From NCBI RefSeq assembly GCF_002794355.1, contig NZ_PGOI01000001.1, forward strand, positions 186,001-250,000: a stretch of DNA of 64,000 nucleotides, given 5' to 3'. The notes under the pieces are model-generated. The model searched no databases. It was given only the letters and a program-made list of their open reading frames with translations, and was not told where the DNA came from. Source of the stretch: Pseudorhodobacter sp. MZDSW-24AT (GTDB lineage: Bacteria; Pseudomonadota; Alphaproteobacteria; Rhodobacterales; Rhodobacteraceae). A program made the translations under genes and the position numbers. Every line of letters begins with the position of its first letter. Within the stretch, counting starts at the first letter, position 1. Positions 53,559 to 61,784 of this stretch are shown one piece after another.

Positions 53559-54026
53559 ATGAGAGTTTTTGCGCGGCCGTCGGCCGCCCCCCGACCCGTG
53601 ACCACGCCCGCCTATGCGGTGGCGCAATCTGCGGCGCATCAGATTCTGGTCTGCAAGGCCTGCAAGCAAGGGCCTGATCCGCGCGCGCGAGGGGGTGCCC
53701 TGATCACACGTCTGCGCGCCGCGCTTGCCGAGGCGGGGCTGGACGCGGCCTATGAGGTGGCGGGCACCGCCTGTCTGGCGGGATGCGTGCCCGATCAGGG
53801 CGGGGCCTGTGTGCTGGGCTGGCGGGCGCCGGGCAAGGCGACATGGCTTTTCGGCAAGATCGATCCGGCGGGGCCGGTGGATGATCTGGTCGCGTTTTCA
53901 CGGCTTTATGCTGCGGTTGCGGATGGCTGGCTGGCCGGGCGGGATTGTCCGCCGCGCCTGTGTGACACCACGCTGGCGCGGATTCCGGCGGCGGTCATGC
54001 GGGCCGAGACGGGGCGCGCGCGATGA
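53559..54026 (+). CDS. DUF1636 metal/Fe-S-binding protein in the B12-regulated importer operon
   Basis: 155 residues, thioredoxin-like 2Fe-2S ferredoxin class (DUF1636, PF07845). Cysteines are at 32 and 35 (LVCKACKQGPD), 72 and 76 (GTACLAGCVPD), 84 (GGACVLGW) and in DCPPRLCD near the end. Family members are described only as predicted metal-binding proteins and recur in B12-regulated clusters. No signal peptide is seen. AAGGAG precedes the ATG at 53559 by eight bases. It overlaps the ATPase start as ATGA. Its role in corrinoid import or processing is unknown. Confidence 0.88.
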   Translation: MRVFARPSAAPRPVTTPAYAVAQSAAHQILVCKACKQGPDPRARGGALITRLRAALAEAGLDAAYEVAGTACLAGCVPDQGGACVLGWRAPGKATWLFGKIDPAGPVDDLVAFSRLYAAVADGWLAGRDCPPRLCDTTLARIPAAVMRAETGRAR

Positions 54027-54796
54027 CGGTTTTGGCGCTGGACGGGGTCAGCTGGGGCCCGCGCGGGCAGCCGGACATTCTGTCGGACATCAGCTTTCGC
54101 GTGCCACAGGGGCAGATCATGGCGATTTGCGGGGCGAATGGCGCGGGGAAATCGTCGCTGTTGCGGCTGATCTACCGCCATCAGGCGCCGCGCCGGGGCA
54201 CGGTGCAGTTGATGGGCCGTGACCTTTGGCGGATGGGCGCGCAGGAGGCGGCCCAGCATCTGGCCGCCGTCTTGCAGGAACAGCCGACGGATTTCGCGCT
54301 GACCGCGCGGCAGATCGTGGCGCTGGGGCGGCTGCCGCACCGCAAGGGATGGGGCGCGGGCCTGTCTGGCCCCGGCGATGCGGATGCGGCGATCATTGCC
54401 GCCGCGCTGCGCCGGATGGATCTGGGCGGGATGGCGGACCGGGCGTTTGGCACGCTGTCCGGCGGAGAGCGGCAGCGGGTGATGGTGGCACGCGCCTTGG
54501 CGCAAGAGCCGCAGGTCATCGTGCTGGACGAGCCGACCAACCATCTGGACATCCGCCATCAGCTGGAGCTGCTTGCGCTGCTCAAGGGTCTTGGCCTGAC
54601 GGTGATCGCCACGCTGCACGATCTGACGCTGGCGGCGGAGTTTGCAAGCCGGGTGCTGATCCTGCGCGCGGGGCGGATTCTGGCCGACGGGCCGCCTGCG
54701 GCGGTGCTGACGGAAGCCCATCTTGCGCAGGCCTTTGATGTGCGCGCGCGGATTGACCGCAGCGGCGATGCCCCACGTTTTTCCTTTCATCTTTAA
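54023..54796 (+). CDS. btuD: ABC importer ATPase, BtuD/FecE type
   Basis: 257 residues. Walker A is GANGAGKS (37-44), the signature is GTLSGGERQRVMVARAL, Walker B is VIVLDEPTNHLD, and the H-loop follows in IATLHDLTLAAEF. This is the ATPase of iron-chelate/B12 type importers. Given the cobalamin riboswitch, the substrate is most likely a corrinoid. It is coupled to DUF1636 upstream by four bases and followed by the binding protein after 18 bases. The gene name is inferred from regulation rather than from unique residues. Confidence 0.85.
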   Translation: MTVLALDGVSWGPRGQPDILSDISFRVPQGQIMAICGANGAGKSSLLRLIYRHQAPRRGTVQLMGRDLWRMGAQEAAQHLAAVLQEQPTDFALTARQIVALGRLPHRKGWGAGLSGPGDADAAIIAAALRRMDLGGMADRAFGTLSGGERQRVMVARALAQEPQVIVLDEPTNHLDIRHQLELLALLKGLGLTVIATLHDLTLAAEFASRVLILRAGRILADGPPAAVLTEAHLAQAFDVRARIDRSGDAPRFSFHL

Positions 54797-54814
54797 CCTT
54801 CTGAAGGACCTGTG

Positions 54815-55747
54815 ATGATCCGTCTGTCTTTGGCTGCCCTGATGCTGTCTGCCACCGCGGCGCTTGCCTATCCTGTTACGGTGCAAAGCTGTGGCCGGGC
54901 CGTGACGTTTGAAGCAGCGCCCACGCGCGCGGTTTCCAATGATGTGAACCTGACCGAGATGATGCTGGTTCTGGGCCTGCGCGACCGGATGGTGGGCTAT
55001 ACCGGCATCTCCGGCTGGAAAACGCTGGACGCTGAGATGCGCGCGGGCGTGGCCGAACTGCCGGAGCTTTCGGCGAAATATCCGACCAAGGAGGTGCTGG
55101 CGGGGGCGGAGGCGGATTTCTTTTTCGCGGGCTGGAATTACGGCATGAAGGTGGGGGGCGAGGTCACGCCCGACACCTTGGCCGCTTTTGACATCGCGGT
55201 TTATGAGCTGACCGAAAGCTGCATCCATATCGGGCCCAAGGCCCGGTCCAGCATGCAGGACATGTATGCCGACATTCTGAACCTTGGCACGATCTTTGGC
55301 GTCGAGGCGCGGGCGGAGGAACTGGTGGCGGGCTGGACGGCGCGTCTGTCAGAGGTGACGGCCGGAGTGGACCGGACAGAGCCGCTGCGGGTGTTCGTTT
55401 ATGACAGTGGCGAGGAAGCGCCCTTCACCGCCGGGGCCTATGCCATGCCCACCGCCTTGATCGAAGCGGCGGGCGGGGTGAATATCATGGACGATCTTGA
55501 GAAAAGCTGGACCGAGATCGCGTGGGAGCCGGTGGTGGAACGCAACCCTGAGGTGGTGGTCATCGTGAATTATGGCGATGTGACGGCCGAGCAGAAGATC
55601 GCCTTCCTGAAGGAAAGCCCTGCCTTTGCCGGGATCGATGCCGTGCGCAACGACCGGTTTGTGGTGCTGGATTATGTCGAGGCGACCCCCGGGCCGCGCA
55701 ACATCAAGGCGGTGGAGAAGCTGGTGACCGGCTTTTGGGGGAACTGA
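54815..55747 (+). CDS. btuF: Periplasmic corrinoid-binding protein, BtuF-like
   Basis: 310 residues of the class III (FecB/BtuF) binding-protein family. The signal peptide ends LSATAALA before YPVTVQSCGRAVTFE. PTRAVSNDVNLTEMMLVLGL is the lobe-one signature, and GAEADFFFAGWN and ERNPEVVVIVNYGD are the typical strands. It is soluble, without a lipobox. AAGGA precedes the start; a GTG one codon earlier (54812) is also possible. It delivers substrate to the permease that starts three bases after its stop. Confidence 0.85.
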   Translation: MIRLSLAALMLSATAALAYPVTVQSCGRAVTFEAAPTRAVSNDVNLTEMMLVLGLRDRMVGYTGISGWKTLDAEMRAGVAELPELSAKYPTKEVLAGAEADFFFAGWNYGMKVGGEVTPDTLAAFDIAVYELTESCIHIGPKARSSMQDMYADILNLGTIFGVEARAEELVAGWTARLSEVTAGVDRTEPLRVFVYDSGEEAPFTAGAYAMPTALIEAAGGVNIMDDLEKSWTEIAWEPVVERNPEVVVIVNYGDVTAEQKIAFLKESPAFAGIDAVRNDRFVVLDYVEATPGPRNIKAVEKLVTGFWGN

Positions 55748-55750
55748 GCC

Positions 55751-56797
55751 ATGACCGACGCCGCCGCCCCTTCGATGGCCCGCCGCATCCGGACGGGATC
55801 GGGCCTTGCGCTGATGGCGGCGGCCCTTCTGGGGCTGTCGATCGTGCTGGCGGTGTCGGTGGGGGCGGTGGCGATTCCGCCCGGCACGGTCTGGGGGATC
55901 GCGCTGGACCGGATCTTGCCGGGGGTGGTGACGCCCGACTGGAGCGCGGGGCGCGCCAACATCGTGTGGGAGATCCGCTTTCCGCGCGTGATTCTGGCGG
56001 GGCTGGTGGGCGCGGGGCTTGGTCTGGTGGGGGCGGCGCTGCAATCGGTGACGCGCAACCCCTTGGCCGACCCGCATCTGCTGGGGATCTCGTCCGGCGG
56101 GGCCTTTGGCGCGATTGCGGCGCTGCTGCACACCGGGATGTTCCTTGGCCTGCTGACGGTGCCGCTGATGGCCTTTGGCGGGGCCTTGCTGGCCACGGTG
56201 CTGGTGCTGGCGGTCGCGCATCTGGCGGGGGCGAGCAGCGCCGACCGGCTGGTGCTGGCGGGGGTGGCGGTGAGCTTTGTGATCATGGCCTGCGCCAATA
56301 TCCTGATCTTTCTGGGCGATCCGCGCGCCACGCATACAGTGGTGTTCTGGATGCTGGGCGGGTTGGGGCTGGCGCAATGGAGCAATCTGATCTGGCCCAT
56401 GGCGGTGCTGCTGCCCTGCGGTCTGTGGCTGTGGGCGCAGGCGGGGCGGCTGAATGCCATGAGCCTTGGCGATGAGACCGCGGCGAGCCTTGGCATCGAG
56501 GTGAGCCGGTTCCGGCTGACGGTTTTCGTGGTGGCCGCACTGATCACCGGGGTGATGGTCGCCTTTTCCGGGCTGATCGGCTTTGTCGGGCTGATGATGC
56601 CGCATCTGGTGCGGCTGGTGGTGGGCGGGGACACGCGGCATGTGCTGCCGGCCTCGGCGCTGGCGGGGGCGGTGTTCCTGATCTGGGCGGATGCCTTGGC
56701 GCGCGTGGTGATGGCGCCCGAGGATGTGCCGATCGGCGTGGTGACCGGGCTGATCGGCGGGGTGTTCTTCATCTGGATGATGGCGCGGCGGCGCTAG
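55751..56797 (+). CDS. btuC: ABC importer permease, BtuC/FecCD type
   Basis: A 348-residue inner-membrane permease with about ten helices. Family signatures are IRFPRVILAGLVGAGLGLVG, LQSVTRNPLADPHLLGISSG, VSFVIMACANILIFLGDPRA and the C-terminal SGLIGFVGLMMPHLVRLVVG with GDTRHVLPASALAGAVFL. It ends in TAG within CTAG (56794-56797), which also supplies the stop of cobF on the other strand. It completes the B12-regulated importer. Confidence 0.88.
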   Translation: MTDAAAPSMARRIRTGSGLALMAAALLGLSIVLAVSVGAVAIPPGTVWGIALDRILPGVVTPDWSAGRANIVWEIRFPRVILAGLVGAGLGLVGAALQSVTRNPLADPHLLGISSGGAFGAIAALLHTGMFLGLLTVPLMAFGGALLATVLVLAVAHLAGASSADRLVLAGVAVSFVIMACANILIFLGDPRATHTVVFWMLGGLGLAQWSNLIWPMAVLLPCGLWLWAQAGRLNAMSLGDETAASLGIEVSRFRLTVFVVAALITGVMVAFSGLIGFVGLMMPHLVRLVVGGDTRHVLPASALAGAVFLIWADALARVVMAPEDVPIGVVTGLIGGVFFIWMMARRR

Positions 56798-57552
56798 GCC
56801 TTGCGGATCAGGTAGATGTCCATGATCCAGCCATGCGCGGCGCGGGCGGCGGCGCGGGTGGCAAGGATGCTGTCCTGCACCTCTGCCAGCGGGCCGCTGT
56901 GCAGGATCTGTTCGGCCATGCCGACATAGGCCCCCCACCAGATCGTAAGCCCGGTGGGATCGAGCGCCTGAAACGCGCCGCCCGCATCCAGCATGACGAC
57001 AATCGTGGTGGCGCCGTGCGGCCAGCCATGATCGCGCAGCGCGCGCCCCGTGGTGATGGTGACCGGGGCGGCCAGATCGTTGAGCGGGATGGCATGCGCC
57101 GCGCAAAGCATCTGGATGGCGGTAATGCCGGGGATGACCTCAAGCGCAAGCGGAAGGCGCTGGCCCACCCGCGCCGCGATGCGCAAGGTGCTGTCATAAA
57201 GCGACGGGTCCCCCCAGACCAGAAGCGCCACGCGCGGCCCGCCGCCTTGGTCCAGATGCGCTTGAATGGCGGTTTCCCAGCAGGTGGCGATGGCATCGTG
57301 CCAATCGTTCACCCGGCCCAGATAATCGGGCGTGGCGGGATCGCGGACGGGAAGATCGAATGTTTCGATCCGCGTGGCCGGATTGGTGACGAAGGCGCGG
57401 CAGATCTGAAGCCGCAGCCCCGCCAGATCGGCCTTGTTCTCGCCCTTGAGCGGCACAAGGATCAGATCGGCGGCGTTCATCGCCTTTTGCGCCTGAAGGG
57501 TCACATGGTCGGGGTTGCCAGTGCCGATGCCGATAAGCGAAAGCTGGATCAT
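56794..57552 (-). CDS. cobF: Precorrin-6A synthase (deacetylating)
   Basis: A 252-residue tetrapyrrole methylase that methylates C1 of precorrin-5 and releases acetate. It is restricted to the aerobic cobalamin route. The opening IQLSLIGIGTGNPDHVTLQA and the segment LAGLRLQICRAFVTNPATRI are CobF-specific. SAM-binding blocks are LLVWGDPSLYDSTLRIA and EVIPGITAIQMLCAAHAIPL. It stands apart from the cobL-cobA operon, preceded by a hairpin and the cbiM gene. Its stop shares CTAG with the convergent permease. Confidence 0.95.
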   Translation of the reverse strand: MIQLSLIGIGTGNPDHVTLQAQKAMNAADLILVPLKGENKADLAGLRLQICRAFVTNPATRIETFDLPVRDPATPDYLGRVNDWHDAIATCWETAIQAHLDQGGGPRVALLVWGDPSLYDSTLRIAARVGQRLPLALEVIPGITAIQMLCAAHAIPLNDLAAPVTITTGRALRDHGWPHGATTIVVMLDAGGAFQALDPTGLTIWWGAYVGMAEQILHSGPLAEVQDSILATRAAARAAHGWIMDIYLIRKA

Positions 57553-57574
57553 GCGCGCCCGTCCCCCCGTGACA

Positions 57575-57602
57575 AAGGCGCGGGCCTTGCGACCCGCGCC
57601 TT
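57575..57602 (-). terminator. Hairpin between cbiM and cobF
   Basis: AAGGCGCGGG (57575-57584) and CCCGCGCCTT (57593-57602) form a perfect 10-bp stem with an eight-base loop. On the minus strand it lies just after the cbiM stop. There is no clear T run, so it may attenuate rather than fully terminate read-through into cobF. Confidence 0.6.
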
Positions 57603-57621
57603 GCCACGCTGTAAAACAGGT

Positions 57622-58293
57622 TCAGGCTGCGGCGTAAAGCCGACGGCTCACCAGACTTGCAGGCAGGGTGCCGCGCAGGTGCTTGGCCGTGGCCAGAACC
57701 GCAAGGTCGACAAGGGGTTCAAGCAGGATCACCGTCATATAGGCAAGGCCAAAGGTGGCGATGCCCGCAGTGGCGCCAAAGCCTTGGCCGTAGATCGCCC
57801 AGAAGGCGACCCAAGCGACAACACCGCCCTGATAGGCCAGCGAGAGTTTCAGAACCTGCGCATAGGTCAGATCCACATAGGCGGTGCCGGGAGAGATGAC
57901 GCGCTTGGCCAGTTCCATCATCGCAAACAGCGGCACCAGAAGGGTGGTGACGTTCATGGCGAATTGCGGCAGATCATCGGGGGCAAAGAACAGCCCTTGG
58001 ATCAACAGGCCCAGCGCCAGCCCGATCGCCGAAGGCCCTGCCCCCAAGATAAGGAAGAGGGTGGAGCCAAGAATGAAATGCACCTCGGACACGCCGACCG
58101 CAAAGGTGGGCAGCACTTCGAAAAAGACGAATGTCAGGACGGTTGCCACGGCGCTGCGCAGGATCAGCGACGGCAGGCCTTGGGTTTTCAAGGCCTGAGC
58201 GGCGAGATAAAGGCCGGTGGCACCCGCCCCTGCGGCGGTGGCGTAGCTGAGGGTGATCTTGCTGGCATCCACAAGACCCGGTTCGATATGCAT
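57622..58293 (-). CDS. cbiM: CbiM-type cobalt permease (energy-coupling-factor family)
   Basis: A 223-residue inner-membrane protein, the substrate-binding component of cobalt/nickel ECF transporters. It starts MHIEPG, retaining the metal-binding N-terminal Met-His pair though not the usual MHIMEG. A second histidine in GVSEVHFILGSTLFLILGAG fits the buried metal site. Six to seven helices are predicted. AAGGAG precedes the ATG at 58293. No CbiN, CbiQ or CbiO gene is adjacent. It is controlled by a cobalamin riboswitch directly upstream. Confidence 0.88.
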   Translation of the reverse strand: MHIEPGLVDASKITLSYATAAGAGATGLYLAAQALKTQGLPSLILRSAVATVLTFVFFEVLPTFAVGVSEVHFILGSTLFLILGAGPSAIGLALGLLIQGLFFAPDDLPQFAMNVTTLLVPLFAMMELAKRVISPGTAYVDLTYAQVLKLSLAYQGGVVAWVAFWAIYGQGFGATAGIATFGLAYMTVILLEPLVDLAVLATAKHLRGTLPASLVSRRLYAAA

Positions 58294-58340
58294 GATGTTC
58301 TCCTTGCCGTCACACCCGACGGCGATTGGGTTATCGTCGT

Positions 58341-58500
58341 GCAAGGCCGGTCTCCTGGCTCGCGGGTCGATGCGGTCTTTCGCCTTCCCGGCCCGACAGG
58401 GGGCCAGTGGCATCTGAAAGACCGCTCACCGCTGACAGTCGCGGGGGCGGCTGGGGTGGGGGCACCGCAATTTGGTCTGCCCTTCCCCATTCCCGTTTGA
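58341..58500 (-). promoter_or_regulatory. Cobalamin riboswitch (cbiM leader)
   Basis: On the minus strand the order of conserved elements is GGGAATGGGGAAGGGC, GCCGCCCCCGCGACTGTCAG, GCCACTGGCCCCCTGTC with GGGCCGGGAAGGC, and CCGCGAGCCAGGAGACCGGC. It ends about 48 bases before the cbiM start. The fold should lower cobalt permease expression when B12 is plentiful. Confidence 0.95.
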
Positions 58501-58598
58501 GCCCTTGGGCATGTTCAGCCTTTGGGCACCTTACCGCTTCACTGATCTGCCCATCCGCGAGGTCTGGCAAGCGAAATTCTGCGGATCGGACCGGGATT

Positions 58599-59324
58599 TC
58601 AGAGCACGCCGGGTGCCAAAGGCCCGATCAGGATCAGCGCGGGGTTCTTGCCGGTGGTGTCCGCCAGCGTGGCGGCCAGATCGGCCAGCGTGCTGCGGTG
58701 CAGGCGCTGTTCGGGGTGGCCCACCGACTCGGCCAGCAGCACCGGCATGTCGGCGGGCAGGCCGTGTTGCATCAGCCCCGCCGCCAGCCGCGCAAAGGTG
58801 CGCTTGCCCATGAAAACCACCGTGGTGGCCAGCGGGTCGGCGAGTGCCGCCCAGTTCAGATCGGCAGGCAGGTCACCGGTGATATCGGCCCCGGTGATGA
58901 ACTGCACCCGCCGCGCGGTCAGGCGCCGGGTCAGCGGGATGCCCGCCGCCGCCGCCGCCGCGCAGGCCGAAGAGACGCCGGGGATGATCTCAAAGCCGAT
59001 GCCTGCCTCTTGCACGGCAAGGATCTCTTCTTCCAGCCGCCCGAAAATGCCGGCATCGCCGGATTTCAGCCGCACCACCCGCAGGCCGGTCTGGGCGTGA
59101 TCCACCACGAGTCGGCTGACATGGTCTTGCTTGGGCGACGGGCGCCCTGCCCGCTTGCCCACCGCGATGAGATCGGCGCCGGGTTTGCACTGGCCAAGGA
59201 TCGGGCCTGCCGACAGATCGTCGAACAGCACCACATCCGCCTCGGCCAGCCGCCGGGCGGCCTTGAGCGTGAGCAGGTCGGGGTCGCCCGGGCCAGAGGA
59301 GACGAAAGAGACAAAGCCGGTCAT
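58599..59324 (-). CDS. cobA: Uroporphyrinogen-III C-methyltransferase
   Basis: A 241-residue SAM-dependent enzyme that methylates C2 and C7 of uroporphyrinogen III to make precorrin-2. Signatures are SFVSSGPGDPDLLTLKAARR, ADVVLFDDLSAG, RLKSGDAGIFGRLEEEI, FEIIPGVSSACAAAAAAGIP and LTRRLTARRVQFITG. The ATG at 59324 overlaps the cobB stop as ATGA. It is the last gene of the cobL-E-M-B-A operon and lacks the CysG oxidase/ferrochelatase part. Confidence 0.95.
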   Translation of the reverse strand: MTGFVSFVSSGPGDPDLLTLKAARRLAEADVVLFDDLSAGPILGQCKPGADLIAVGKRAGRPSPKQDHVSRLVVDHAQTGLRVVRLKSGDAGIFGRLEEEILAVQEAGIGFEIIPGVSSACAAAAAAGIPLTRRLTARRVQFITGADITGDLPADLNWAALADPLATTVVFMGKRTFARLAAGLMQHGLPADMPVLLAESVGHPEQRLHRSTLADLAATLADTTGKNPALILIGPLAPGVL

Positions 59325-60655
59325 GCGCTGACCCTTTGGGTTGCGGGGGCGATCAGGTGAAAGAAGGTGCCGCTGACGCGCGCGCCTTCGGTGGCGCGGC
59401 AAGACCCGGTCTCTGCAACCTCGGCCCCGGTGGCGTCCTCCACCCGGGCCAGCGCCGGGTCGGGCTGTGACAGGATGGTGGCATAGTGAAACTCATGCCC
59501 GCGCAAGGCGGTGCCCAAGGGCAGACCGGGCAGTGGTAGATATGGCCGCGCGAGGCGATAGCCCAGATGCATGCGGCGCTTGGCAAAGCTGGTTTCCAGC
59601 CCCAGCAGGCCCGCCATCTGATGCCGGGTGCCATCCGCCGCCACCAACCCTGCCCCCAGCGCCATGTAGCCACCGCATTCGCCATGCACGGGGCGGCTGC
59701 GGGCGAAAGTGGCAAGGCCCGCGCGGAAGCTTTGGGCGGCGGCAAGCGCGCCTGCGTGCAGTTCGGGGTAGCCGCCGGGCAGCCAGCAGACATCGGCGGT
59801 CGGGTCCGGGGCTTCGTCCTGCAAGGGCGAGAAGGGCAGGATGGTGGCCCCTGCCGCGCGCCAATCGGCAAGGAGATGCGGGTAGATGAAGGAAAACGCG
59901 GCATCCCGCGCCAGCGCGATCCGCGCGCCGGGCGGCGGGACGCGGGTGCGGCTCGCGGCGGGCAGGCCGCCGCTTGCCAAGGCGCGGATCGCGGCGAGGT
60001 CGCAATGCGCGGCGACAAAGCGGGCCAACTCGCCCAGCATCTCGGTCAGGCGCGGCAGTTCTTCGGCCTGCACCAAGCCCAGATGCCGTTCGGGCAAGGA
60101 AATGCTGCTCTGGCGCGGCAAGGCCCCCAGCACCGGGATGCCCGCATTGGCAAAGCCCGCGCGCACCAGCGCCTCGTGCCGGGGAGAGGCGATCTTGTTC
60201 AGGATCACCCCGGCCAGCGTGACATCGGCGCGGTAGCGCGCAAGGCCCAAGGCCACCGCCGCCGCCGTTTGGGCCTGCCCGCTGCAATCGATCACCGCGA
60301 CCACCGGCCAGCCTGTCAGCGCCGCGATGTCGGCACTGGCGCCGGTGCCGGTTTCCCCGGGCCGTGCCACTCCATCGAACAGACCCATGGCGCCTTCGCC
60401 GATCACCAGATCGGCCCCTTGCGCGCCTTGCGCCAGCGCCGCGATCTGGTCGGCCCCCATTGCCCAGCTGTCAAGGTTGAACGACGCCCGCCCGGCGGCG
60501 GCCCCGTGAAAGGCGGGGTCGATGTAATCGGGGCCGCATTTGAACGGCTGGACCACCACGCCTTGCGCCCGGAAGGCGGCGATCAGGCCCAGCGTCAGCG
60601 TCGTCTTGCCACTGCCCGAGGCGGCGGCCGAAATCAGAAGGCCCGGGGGCATCAT
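59321..60655 (-). CDS. cobB: Hydrogenobyrinic acid a,c-diamide synthase
   Basis: A 444-residue ATP- and glutamine-dependent amidase acting on hydrogenobyrinate. The P-loop is [20 protein letters not shown] near the N-terminus; [16 protein letters not shown] follows. The class I glutaminase half has [10 protein letters not shown] and [15 protein letters not shown] with the nucleophilic cysteine, and RGHEFHYAT near the end. The first of two ATGs (60655, 60652) overlaps the cobM stop as ATGA. Its own stop overlaps cobA likewise. Confidence 0.95.
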   Translation of the reverse strand: MMPPGLLISAAASGSGKTTLTLGLIAAFRAQGVVVQPFKCGPDYIDPAFHGAAAGRASFNLDSWAMGADQIAALAQGAQGADLVIGEGAMGLFDGVARPGETGTGASADIAALTGWPVVAVIDCSGQAQTAAAVALGLARYRADVTLAGVILNKIASPRHEALVRAGFANAGIPVLGALPRQSSISLPERHLGLVQAEELPRLTEMLGELARFVAAHCDLAAIRALASGGLPAASRTRVPPPGARIALARDAAFSFIYPHLLADWRAAGATILPFSPLQDEAPDPTADVCWLPGGYPELHAGALAAAQSFRAGLATFARSRPVHGECGGYMALGAGLVAADGTRHQMAGLLGLETSFAKRRMHLGYRLARPYLPLPGLPLGTALRGHEFHYATILSQPDPALARVEDATGAEVAETGSCRATEGARVSGTFFHLIAPATQRVSA

Positions 60656-61425
60656 TCGGGAAACCTCGGGTCGGTGCCGACGGGGCGATAGCGGCGGTCG
60701 TAATCCCCGGCGTAAAGGCGGCTTTCGTCGAACGCGGTCGCGCCAAGGGCTTGGCCGACAAGGATCAGCGCCGTGCGCTCGCCGACACCGATGGCGGGGT
60801 CGAGGGTGGAAAGCGTGGCGCGCACCACCTGTTGATCGGGCCAGCTTGCCCGGAACACCACGGCGACCGGGCAATCGGCGCCGTAGAACGGCAACAGCCG
60901 CGCCACCACATCGGCCAGCACATGCACCGAGAGGTGGATGGCCAGCGTGGCCCCGGTGCGGGCAAAGTTTTCCAGCGTCTCGCCTTCGGGCATGGCCGAG
61001 GCGCGGCCCGAGGTGCGGGTGAGCACGACCGATTGCGCCAGCCCCGGCAGGGTGAGTTCCGATTGCAGCACCGCCGCCGCCGCCGCAAAGGAGGGCACGC
61101 CGGGCGTTACGTCAAAGGGGATGTTCAGCGCCCGCAGACGCCGCAACTGCTCGCCCATCGCGGACCAGACCGACAGATCGCCCGAATGCAGCCGCGCCAC
61201 ATCCTGGCCCATCGCATGGGCGGCGCTGATCTCGGCCATGATCTCGTCCAGCGAAAGCGGCGCGGTGTTCACGATGCGCGCGCCGAGCGGGCAATGCGCG
61301 AGCAAGGCGGCGGGCACAAGGCTGCCCGCATAAAGGCAGACCGGGCAGGCGGCGATCAGATCGCGGCCACGCAAGGTGATCAGATCGGGTGCGCCCGGCC
61401 CTGCGCCGATGAAGTGAACCGTCAT
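60652..61425 (-). CDS. cobM: Precorrin-4 C11-methyltransferase
   Basis: A 257-residue tetrapyrrole methylase. It begins [20 protein letters not shown] and has [80 protein letters not shown] and the CobM-typical [20 protein letters not shown]. It transfers methyl from SAM to C11 of precorrin-4. It is coupled by ATGA overlaps to cobE upstream and cobB downstream. Confidence 0.96.
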   Translation of the reverse strand: MTVHFIGAGPGAPDLITLRGRDLIAACPVCLYAGSLVPAALLAHCPLGARIVNTAPLSLDEIMAEISAAHAMGQDVARLHSGDLSVWSAMGEQLRRLRALNIPFDVTPGVPSFAAAAAVLQSELTLPGLAQSVVLTRTSGRASAMPEGETLENFARTGATLAIHLSVHVLADVVARLLPFYGADCPVAVVFRASWPDQQVVRATLSTLDPAIGVGERTALILVGQALGATAFDESRLYAGDYDRRYRPVGTDPRFPE

Positions 61426-61784
61426 GCGTCTTGTCCTTTGCTTTCGGCGATGGCGCAGGTCGCCATGCCGTCCGGCGCGGTGATCCGCGCCACTGTGATC
61501 CTTGCGCCCGGCCCTGCCGCCGCCAGCGCCGCCGCCTCGGCCACCGATCCGGTGCCGTGCAGCGCCTGAATGCGCGGCGATTGGGTGGGTGTGGGCACGC
61601 CCGCCACCGCGACGCCCAGCACCGGCACCCCGTGCGCGCGGCCCAGCGCCTGCAACCCCGCCACCTTTTCCGGCAGGGTGGCCAAGGCCTGCACCGGGCC
61701 GCCCATCGCCTCGGCTGTGGCCAGAAGCGCGCGGAGGGAAGAGAGCGCCGCGCCGCTGCGGTATCCCAGACCCGCCACCCTCAT
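61422..61784 (-). CDS. cobE: CobE, cobalamin biosynthesis protein (CbiG C-terminal-like)
   Basis: A 120-residue protein matching the C-terminal domain of CbiG. It starts [20 protein letters not shown], followed by [20 protein letters not shown]. CobE is found in aerobic B12 clusters, and its exact role is unsettled. The ATG at 61784 overlaps the cobL stop as ATGA; a start at 61799 adds five residues. It sits between cobL and cobM. Confidence 0.9.
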   Translation of the reverse strand: MRVAGLGYRSGAALSSLRALLATAEAMGGPVQALATLPEKVAGLQALGRAHGVPVLGVAVAGVPTPTQSPRIQALHGTGSVAEAAALAAAGPGARITVARITAPDGMATCAIAESKGQDA

